NCBI GenBank assembly: GCA_964515555.1
Contig: CAZEVY010000076.1
Span: 1-26,829, forward strand
Direction of reading: 5' to 3'
Length of the DNA stretch: 26,829 nucleotides
From: CAZEVY01 sp964515555
GTDB taxonomy: Bacteria; Acidobacteriota; Terriglobia; Bryobacterales; Bryobacteraceae
The notes beneath the pieces were generated by a model. It saw nothing but the letters and a program-made list of their open reading frames with translations, was not told where the DNA came from and searched no databases. Of the stretch, positions 14,336 to 21,728 are shown piece after piece. The stretch's first letter is position 1; the number at the start of each line of letters is the position of its first letter. The position numbers and the translations under genes were made by a program.

Positions 14336-15796
14336 TTACGGCGCGACCCTGCCGCCGTCGGCGTTGTACTCCTCGAGCGGCCCGAACTTCCGCACTACCT
14401 CGCGGATCTTCGAGCCGTCGCCGACCGCTACGATCTGGATATTGTCCACCGGCACGTACTTGCGCGCTACTCGCTGCACGTCGGCGGCCGTGACCTTCAT
14501 GATCGCCTCGGGATAGCGGTCCCAGTAGTCGGCGGGAAGGCCGTAGTTGCGCAATTGCACGGCGCGGGAGAGCAATCCCGCCGAGCTTTCCAGGCCGAGC
14601 GCGAAGCCGGCCACCAGCGCGCGCTTGGCGCCTTCCAGCTCGTCGGCGGGAACCGTGCGGTCGCGGATGTCGCGGAACTCCTTGAGGAGCTCCTCGAGCG
14701 CCGGACCGGTCACCTCGGTGCGGACCGAGGTGTTCACGGTGAAGTCGGCGAGATACTTGGTGGCGTCGAAGAGGCTCGAAATCCCGTAGGTGTATCCCTT
14801 CTCTTCGCGGATGTTGCGGAACAGGCGCGCCGACGGCCCCTGTCCCAGCACGCGATTCATCACCATGCAGGCGATGTAGTCGGGATCGTTCCGGTTGATG
14901 GCGCGGTTGCCGACGAACAGAAAGGTCTGCACGGAGTTCGGCCGGTCGACCAGCACCACGCGTTTCTCGGAAATCTGCGCGTCGAAAGCGATCTTGGGCG
15001 CTTCCACCTTTCCCGGCTTCCAGTCGGCGAGCAGCTTTTCCAGGCGCGCGGCGATGTCGCGGCGCGAGACGTCGCCCGCCACGCCGATGAGGCCGCCGGG
15101 AGCGGGCGCGTAGCGCGACTGGTAGTAGTCGACGATGTCCTGCCGCGTGAGCTTCTTCACAAACGCCTCGTTCATCGAGACCAGGCCGCGCGAGTCGTTC
15201 GGGTAGAGGATCCGCGAAATGCGCTCGTTGGCGAGAAAGCCCGGGTTCGTGCGCGCCTGCTGGAGATTGCCGAGCTGGCGCTGCTTCCACTTGTCGAGCT
15301 CGTCCTGCGGGAACGTCGGCTCGAGCAGCACCTCGCGGAACAGGTCGAGCAGCTCGTCGAGATTGTCGATCAGGCCCCCGACCGATACGGCGATGCTGGT
15401 TTGTCCCGCTCCGGCGTTGAGCGATCCGCCCAGGTCGGCCAGCCGCTCGGCGATGGTGCGCGCGTCCATCCGCTTGGTGCCGAGCGTCAGCATGGCGGCG
15501 GTGACGCTGCCAAGGCCGTGCATTCCGGCAGGGTCGCCGAGCGTGGAAACGGGCAGCTCCAGCGTCAGCGAGAAGGTCGGCACACGATGATCTTCGAGGA
15601 CCAGCAGCGAAAGCCCGTTGCGGAGCTTGGACTCCTCGGGACGCGTCAGCTTCACCCGAAGGATGTCGGTCGCCACGGGCGCCTTGTTGAGGCGCACGAC
15701 GCCTTTGAAGGTCGAGGCATCCTGAGCCTCCTGCGCGGCGAGCGGCGTGAGGACGAGAGCGGCGATGAGGGTGGCCGGGAAGATAATTCGTCGCAT
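14336..15796 (-). CDS. M16-family protein without the zinc motif (non-catalytic partner subunit)
   Basis: This 486-residue protein has a signal peptide (about 1-21, MRRIIFPATLIAALVLTPLAA) and the two-lobed M16 fold. At the place of the HxxEH zinc motif it reads GLGSVTAAMLTLGT, so the His, Glu and His positions are S97, A100 and A101. The R/Y substrate-binding motif in the C-terminal lobe is kept (FRNIREEKGYTYGISS). This is the pattern of the beta-type partner in heterodimeric M16B peptidases. It follows the catalytic M16 gene by 10 bp and has AGGAG 8 nt before its ATG, partly in that gene's end. The two probably form one secreted or periplasmic protease. Confidence 0.9.
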   Translation of the reverse strand: MRRIIFPATLIAALVLTPLAAQEAQDASTFKGVVRLNKAPVATDILRVKLTRPEESKLRNGLSLLVLEDHRVPTFSLTLELPVSTLGDPAGMHGLGSVTAAMLTLGTKRMDARTIAERLADLGGSLNAGAGQTSIAVSVGGLIDNLDELLDLFREVLLEPTFPQDELDKWKQRQLGNLQQARTNPGFLANERISRILYPNDSRGLVSMNEAFVKKLTRQDIVDYYQSRYAPAPGGLIGVAGDVSRRDIAARLEKLLADWKPGKVEAPKIAFDAQISEKRVVLVDRPNSVQTFLFVGNRAINRNDPDYIACMVMNRVLGQGPSARLFRNIREEKGYTYGISSLFDATKYLADFTVNTSVRTEVTGPALEELLKEFRDIRDRTVPADELEGAKRALVAGFALGLESSAGLLSRAVQLRNYGLPADYWDRYPEAIMKVTAADVQRVARKYVPVDNIQIVAVGDGSKIREVVRKFGPLEEYNADGGRVAP

Positions 15797-15806
15797 GGCG
15801 GGTCTC

Positions 15807-17168
15807 CTACTTGGCGGGTTTCGGCGCGGGGGGCTTCGCGGCGCCGGCCGGCCGCGCCGCCGGCTGTGTGACGATGACGGTGCGGTTGGCGGTCTTGAGA
15901 TACTTTTGCGCGGCGTCGCGCATCTGCTCGGCGGTGATCGTGGCGCGCTTGGTGTCGATGGTGTTCATCCGGCCCGGGTCGTTGAACAGAACGGCGTCGT
16001 CGGCGAGATGGAGGGCGCGGTTGAGCGCGCTGGTATGACCCGACACCGCCGACCGCCGCAGGGCGACGCGGGCGCGTTGCAACTCGGCGTCAGTGACGAG
16101 ATCGGTGCGCACGCGCGCGATCTCCTCGTCGAGCAGCTTCTCGACTTCCTCGACGGTTTTGCCGGGCCGCACCGTCGCGCTGAACATGTAGAGTCCGGGG
16201 CCGACCCGCGCGCCGACGAATCCCCCCGCCTGGAGCGCGGCCTCCTTCTCCTTGACGAGCTTCTGATAGAGACGCGAGCTCTGGCCGCCTGACAGCACCG
16301 AGTTCAGCACCGTCAGCGCGTCGACCTCGGGCGCGCTGGCCGGCGGAATCCGGTAGGCCATGGTGACCTGCGCCAGTCGCGCCAGCGGATCGGAAATCGT
16401 CTCGCGGCGTTCGGCGGTCTGCTCGGGCTGGCTGAAGTCGACGCCGCGCGGCGGCGCCTGCTTCGGAATGTCGCCGAAATACTTGCGCACTCGGGCCAGC
16501 GTGTCCTTGGTGTCGATGTCGCCGACCAGGGCAAGGACGGCGTTATTGGGCGCGTAGTAGGTCTTGAAGAACGCGGCGACGTCGTCGACGGTGGCGGCGT
16601 CGAGATCGGCCATCGAGCCGATGACGGAGTGCTTGTAGGGGAAGGCGTCATAGGCCAGCTCGTCGAGGCGCTCGCGCGACTTGGCGTAGGGCTGGTTGTC
16701 GAGACGCAGCCGGCGCTCCTCCTTGACGGCCTGCCGCTGGTTTTCGAGATTCTCCTGGGTGATGTTGAGCGACCGCATGCGGTCGGCTTCCAGGAACAGG
16801 CCCAGGTCGATCTGGTTCTTCGGCAGGATCTCGTAGTAGATCGTGCGGTCGGTGTTGGTGGTGCCGTTCATGCTGCCGCCGTTGTTGAAGATCAGGTAGA
16901 AATGCTCGCCCGCGCCGACGTTCTGGGAGCCCTTGAACATCATGTGCTCGAACAGGTGGGCGAAGCCGGTGCGGCCGGGCCGCTCATCCTTGGAGCCGAC
17001 CGCGTAGCTCACGGCGATGGCGAAGACCGGCGCGTGGCGGTCCTCGGCGATGATCACGCGAAGGCCGTTTTCGAGGCGCGTGTCGGTGAACTTCACCGGC
17101 GGGATGGGCTTGACGTTGGCGGCGGCCAGCGCGGTGGCGGCGGCGAGGGCTAGGGTGAGCGGTCGCAT
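15807..17168 (-). CDS. M16-family zinc metallopeptidase (catalytic subunit)
   Basis: This 453-residue protein has a short signal peptide (RPLTLALAAATALAAA), then the inverted zinc motif HLFEH at 71-75 (H71, E74, H75) and the distal acidic ligand region QAVKEERR (E150 or E151) at the expected distance of about 75 residues. The sequence GFAHLFEHMMFKGSQNV is diagnostic of the insulinase/M16B group. The C-terminal lobe has SRLYQKLVKEKEAALQAGG. A Pro/Ala/Lys-rich tail ends the protein. It is paired with the zinc-less M16 gene downstream. AAGGA lies only a base or so from the ATG, too close for a normal ribosome binding site, while TACAGT lies 6 nt upstream, so the start may be leaderless. Confidence 0.93.
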   Translation of the reverse strand: MRPLTLALAAATALAAANVKPIPPVKFTDTRLENGLRVIIAEDRHAPVFAIAVSYAVGSKDERPGRTGFAHLFEHMMFKGSQNVGAGEHFYLIFNNGGSMNGTTNTDRTIYYEILPKNQIDLGLFLEADRMRSLNITQENLENQRQAVKEERRLRLDNQPYAKSRERLDELAYDAFPYKHSVIGSMADLDAATVDDVAAFFKTYYAPNNAVLALVGDIDTKDTLARVRKYFGDIPKQAPPRGVDFSQPEQTAERRETISDPLARLAQVTMAYRIPPASAPEVDALTVLNSVLSGGQSSRLYQKLVKEKEAALQAGGFVGARVGPGLYMFSATVRPGKTVEEVEKLLDEEIARVRTDLVTDAELQRARVALRRSAVSGHTSALNRALHLADDAVLFNDPGRMNTIDTKRATITAEQMRDAAQKYLKTANRTVIVTQPAARPAGAAKPPAPKPAK

Positions 17169-17174
17169 GTCCTT

Positions 17175-17182
17175 ACTGTATA
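17175..17182 (-). promoter_or_regulatory. -10 region of the M16 pair
   Basis: TATACAGT on the minus strand offers two overlapping hexamers (TATACA and TACAGT) that end 8 and 6 nt before the ATG at 17168. No -35 is obvious. Confidence 0.35.
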
Positions 17183-17238
17183 CGGCAACCGCCAGGAAAG
17201 GTTATGGTCCGAGGCGTCTTTGAAAATGCCGGCGGCGC

Positions 17239-18300
17239 TCAGGCGCTCGGTCTGACCGCACCTCGCGACGGGATTCGCACCCCCACGCTCGTACCCTGAC
17301 CGGGGGCGGACGTGAGGTCGAACTCGCCGCCGAGCTTCTGGACCCGCTCGCGCATGCCCATCAGGCCGTAGTGGCGCGTCGGATCGAGCGCCGAGGGGGA
17401 GCAGTCGAAGCCCCGGCCGTCGTCTTCGACGCTCACTTCGAGCGCGCGCCGCTCGAACCGCAGGCGGACCGCCAGGCTGGTCGCCGAGGCGTGACGGACG
17501 CCGTTCTGGAGGGCTTCGCGGATCAACAGCAGCAGGCTGCGCTGCGCCTCGGCGCCGAGCGGCAGGCCGACGCCGGATTTCTCGAACCGTACGGGGATGC
17601 CCGATTCGTCGCCGATCCGCTCCGTGAGCCGCGCCACCGCCTCCGCCAGGTCGCCGCCCTCGCCCTGTCGCAGACCCCACACCGCCAGCCGGGCCTCCTC
17701 CACCATCGACCGCGCTTCGCGCCGCGCCCGCTCGAGCAACTGGCGGCTCACCGGCGGCGCGACTTCGGCGGCGCTCGAAGCGGCTTCCAGGACCGCCGAG
17801 ACGCCCGTGCATCCCTGGATCAGCGTGTCGTGCATCTCGCGGGCCAGGCGGTTCCTCTCTTCGAGCACGGCCTCGAAGCGCTGCTGTACGCCGCGCGCGT
17901 GCAGACGGTAGCCCCCCCAGATCGCCGCGGCCGCCGCCAGCGTGCACAGCGCCAGAAACCACGACGTCTGATAGAAGCGCGGCAGCCAGTGGATTCGCAG
18001 GATGCGCTCCGAAGCCCCGGCCGGATCGTGGGCGCCGTAGGCGACTACGTGAAAACGGTATTCGCCGGGGTGTAGGTTGGTGAAGTACGCCACGCGCCGC
18101 TCGCCCGCCTCGGTCCAGCCGGGGTCGAAGCCGTTCATCCAGTACTTGAACCGCAGGCCCTCGGGCGACCGCAGCCGGATGGCCGTGTAGGGGATCTCCA
18201 CCTTGCTCGCGCCGGCCGCGATGCGAACGGCGGAATCGAACGAAACCGCCTTGTCGTCCACCAGCACGCGCTCGACGAGCACCGGTGGCGCCTTAGCCGC
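17239..18300 (-). pseudogene. Sensor histidine kinase, 5'-truncated (Y_Y_Y - TM - HisKA_3 - HATPase)
   Basis: The readable part begins at about APPVLVERVLVDDKAV, the usual entry of the Y_Y_Y domain, and continues FRYxxxGFDPGWTEAGERR-like into LHPGEYRFHVVAYG. A membrane helix (FLALCTLAAAAAIWGGY) follows, then HisKA_3 with RLAREMHDTLIQG (phospho-acceptor His codon at 17830-17832), and a HATPase domain with the N box (IREALQNGVRHA), DDGRGFD and GLMGMRERVQKLGG. Proteins of this type normally carry a large N-terminal periplasmic two-bladed propeller sensor of several hundred residues. Here that part is absent: at about 18290-18310 the sequence changes into a TonB receptor on the other strand. No convincing start codon exists at the junction and no response regulator is adjacent. 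Catalytic residues are intact, so the loss may be recent or an assembly artefact. Confidence 0.85.
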
Positions 18301-20150
18301 TTCCGCCAGGACGTCTGGACCGAGTACAACTACGACAGCGCGCAGGGAAGGTACAATTTCGGCAACTCGCCGACGGGGCTGCCGTATCTTCAGACCACCA
18401 GCGTCGGCGGTGGCTCCATCGGCGCCGGCTACGCGAGCTTCCTGCTCGGAACCGCTAACGTCGCCAACGTGAACGCGGTGAAGGATCCGCAGTGGCGCAA
18501 GAAAAGCTGGGGCCTCTATATCCAGGATTCGTGGAAGGTCACGAGGAAGTTCACGATGGAATACGGTCTCCGCTGGGACTACTCGCCCATGGGCCACGAG
18601 ATCCACTACCGCAGCAGCCAGCTCGGCGTGAATACACCCAATCCGTCGGCCGGCGGCCTTCCCGGCGGCTACGTCTACGAAGGCTACGGTCCCAAGCGCT
18701 GCAACTGCGAGTTCGTCAAGACCTATCCCTACGCCATCGGACCGAGGTTGGGCCTCGCGTATCAGTACAACAGCAAGACCGTCCTGCGCGCCGGCTGGGG
18801 TATCTCCTACAGCGCCGGCCCGAACTGGGCGTACGTGACCGGCGGGTCGCCCGCCCTTGGCGTCGGGTATAACTCCGTCCCCTTCGACAGAGGCTTCGGC
18901 CAGATTGGCGCCCGGCTTCGCAACGGCCTGACCTACAACATCGCCGATCTCTACACCGCCACGCTCGATCCCGGCGTGCGTCCCTCGCCGGGCCAACTCG
19001 ACGTGCCGCCGGCATGGGGACCGCAACTCAAGGATCCGAACGGCGGCCGTCCCGCCCGCGTGAACCAGTGGAACATCTCCGTTCAGCGCGAGCTGACCAA
19101 CGACAGGTCGCTCGACGTCGCCTACGTCGGCAATCGCGGCATCTGGGAAGAGGCGCGCGGCCTGATCCAGTTGAACGCCATCAATCCGGCCACGCTGGAA
19201 GCCCGCGGCATCGACATCCGGAACGCCGCCGACCGCACGCTCCTGACCTCGCGCATCGATTCCGCGACCGCCGTCAATCGCGGCTTCCGCGCGCCCTACG
19301 CCGGCTTCCCGAACTTCGGCACCGTGGCCCAGTCGCTGCGGCCCTTCCCGATGTACCAGGACAACCTGGCGATCTGGTGGTCGCCGGTCGGCAACAGTTG
19401 GTACGACGCCTTGCAGGCCAAGTTCACCAAGCGCTACTCGCACGGGCTTGACATGACGGCCGCCTTCACCTGGCAGAAGGAGCTGAACCTGGGCAACAGC
19501 GGCGTCAACGACGTCTTCAATCGTCCCAACCAGAAGGCGCTCAACGGCTCCTCGCAGCCGCTCATCTTCGTCACCGGGTTCAACTACGAGACGCCGCGGA
19601 TCGGGAGCAGCAAGCTGATCCGCCAGATCGCTGGCGGCTGGACGTTCGGCGGCATTCTGCGCTACGCGAGCGGGTCGCTGATCGGAGTGCCCGGTGCGCG
19701 CAACAATCTCAATACGGTGACCCTGCAAAACGGCGGCACGCGATACAATCGCGTCCCCGGCCAGCCGCTGTTCACCAAGGACCCGGGCTGCCACTGCATC
19801 GACCCCAACAAGGACTTCGTGCTGAATCCCAACGCCTGGCAGGACGCGCCCGCCGGCGAGTGGGGCTTCGGCGCGCCCTTCTACAATGATTACCGGTGGC
19901 GGCGCAACGTCAGCGAGCAGTTGAGTGTCGGGCGGCGGTTCGCGATCCGCGAGCGCATGTGGTTCCAGGTGCGCGCGGAGTTCTTCAATGCGTTTAACGG
20001 CTGCAGCTTCCGAACCCTTCGAGCGGCAACCCGGCGCAGACGCCGACGTTCTCCTCGGCCGGAATCCCGACTGGCGGCTTCGGCTTTATTCAGGCCAATC
20101 AGACCGGCGGGCAGCGCAACGGCCAGCTCGTCGGCCGGTTTGAGTGGTAA
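18301..20150 (+). pseudogene. Oar-like TonB receptor, 5'-truncated and frameshifted
   Basis: Only the C-terminal barrel part is present, from about FRQDVWTEYNYDSAQGRYNF on. It has typical Oar-barrel phrases: SWGLYIQDSWKVTRKFTMEY, GLRWDYSP, IGPRLGLAYQYNSKTVLRAG, VNQWNISVQRELTNDRSLDV and AYVGNRG. Signal peptide, carboxypeptidase-regulatory domain and plug are missing. At about 19998 the frame breaks: after AEFFNAFN the correct continuation (RLQLPNPSSGNPAQTPTF, ending GQLVGRFEW and TAA at 20148-20150) lies in the -1 frame, as if one C were lost from aaccgg. The first ATG in frame (18469) is inside the barrel and is not a real start. The truncation point coincides with that of the histidine kinase on the other strand. 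Confidence 0.88.
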
Positions 20151-21687
20151 TCGATTAAGACTCGCCTGTGCGGCGCTCCTGGCGAGCGCCGCAGGGCTCC
20201 CGGCCGCTCCCAGCGCCGCCTGCGCCGGCTGCCACCAGTCCCTCTACGACAGCTACCGCCGCACGCCGATGGCCTCCTCCAGCGGCCCCGTCGAAGGCGC
20301 GCTCCCCGCCGGCGACTTCACCCATCGCGCGACTCGCTACCGCGTCGAAGGCAGCACACTGCACATCGGGGGCGCCGGCAAGCCGCTTTCCGCGGCTACT
20401 AAGCCGCTAACTTGGTACATCGGCTCCGGCGCCGCCGCGCGCAGCTACGTTCTCGCCGACAGCGGCTTCCTCTTCGAAGCGCCTGTCGCCTGGTGCCCGC
20501 GCGCCGCGAAGTGGGACCTCTCGCCCGGCTACGACCGTTACGCCTACCCCTACCTCACCCGCCCATCGCCGCGCCCTGCCTGAGCTGCCACGCCAGCTTC
20601 CTGAATCTCGCCGATGGGACGCAGAACCGCTACGCGACGCCGCCGTTTGACGAGGGCGGTGTCGCCTGCGAACGCTGCCACGGCCCCGGCGAGGCCCACA
20701 TCGCCGACCCCCGCGCCGCCATCGTCAATCCGTCGAAGCTCCCGCCCGCCCGCCGCGACTCGGTCTGTGCTCAGTGCCATCTGAGTGGAGAGGTCCGCGT
20801 CATGCGGCCCGGCCGCGACTGGCAATCGTATCGGCCGGGCGACCGCCTCGCCGACAGCATGACCGTCTTCGTCCGCGAGGGTGCGACAGCCCGCGTCACC
20901 AGCCACGTCGAGGACCTCGCGCGCAGCGCGTGCAGGATCGCCTCGGGCGACCGCCTCTGGTGCGGCTCCTGCCACGACCCCCACGCCACCGTCACGCGCG
21001 GCGTATCGCGCCCACTGCGCCGCCTGCCACGCCACCTGCAAGGAGGCCGCCGCGGCACGCCGCAAATCCGGCGGCGACTGCCTCGCCTGCCACATGCCGC
21101 GCAACCCGGTCGCCGACGCGCAGCATGTCGTCTTCACCGATCACTCCATCCCGCGCCGGCGGCGCTCGCGCCCCGCGCCCGCCGCCGATTCGGACCTCGT
21201 CGCCTTCGGCGGATTCACAGCGCCGCCCCGCGACATCGCGCTCGCCCACGCCATCGCCGCCAGCCGGGAGGGCGGCGCCGCGCGGCGTCCCCGCGCCATC
21301 GCGCTGCTTCAGGAATCGCTCGCGAAGTTTCCCGATGACATCGAGGCGCTCCTATACGTCGCCGACTTCCACAGGGACGCCGGGCGCTTCACCGAAGCGG
21401 CTCCGCTCTACGAGCGTGCGCTGCGCCTGGACTCCTCGCGCGTCGCGGGCCTGGTCGGACTCGGCGGAGTTCGGATGGAGCGCGGCGACGACGCCGGGGC
21501 CGTCCGATTGTGGGAGGACGCGCTGGCGCGCAACTCCGGTCTGCTCCTGGTCCGCACCAATCTCGCGATGGCCTACTCGTGCCTGGGCGACAACGCGCGC
21601 GCCATCGCGCACCTCGAGAGGGCGCTCGCAATGAACCCCGGTTTCCCCGCCGCCGCGGAACTGCTCGGGAGTCTGATTCGCAGATGA
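20140..21687 (+). pseudogene. Multihaem cytochrome c / TPR protein with two frameshifts
   Basis: Read across two frame changes, this is one gene. It has a signal peptide (LRLACAALLASAAGLPAAPSA), seven CxxCH haem sites at 20221, 20577, 20667, 20766, 20961, 21016 and 21079, then TPR-like helices (ALLYVADFHRDAGRFTEAAP, YERALRL; AYSCLGDNARAIAHLERALA). The order HDPH after the fifth haem and DCLACHMPRN at the seventh match secreted cytochrome c554-like/TPR fusion proteins of Acidobacteriota. Frame breaks: a one-base loss at about 20558-20564 (before PIAAPCLSCH) and a one-base gain at about 20990-21002 (before AYRAHCAACH). The start is unsure; a TTG at 20140 fits the signal peptide and overlaps the receptor's end. 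Substrate and electron partner are unknown. If the breaks are sequencing errors, the gene is intact. Confidence 0.82.
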
Positions 21688-21728
21688 GCGGCCGCTTGCG
21701 TGCGCCCGCGGCTCAGCAACGCCGCGAA

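Noticed and set aside
19990..20005. Programmed -1 frameshift in the Oar fragment (gtttaacgg context)
   Set aside because: It is not a canonical X-XXY-YYZ heptamer, no downstream structure is evident, and barrel C-termini are not known to be made this way. A lost C explains it.
18469..20583. A single fusion protein of TonB receptor and cytochrome
   Set aside because: The fusion exists only because of the frameshift at about 19998. The proper receptor C-terminus and stop lie in the -1 frame, and the cytochrome has its own signal peptide.
21688..21728. GC-rich inverted repeat between the convergent cytochrome/TPR and kinase genes as a bidirectional terminator
   Set aside because: The pairing of GAGC/CGC elements is bulged and there is no T run on either strand.
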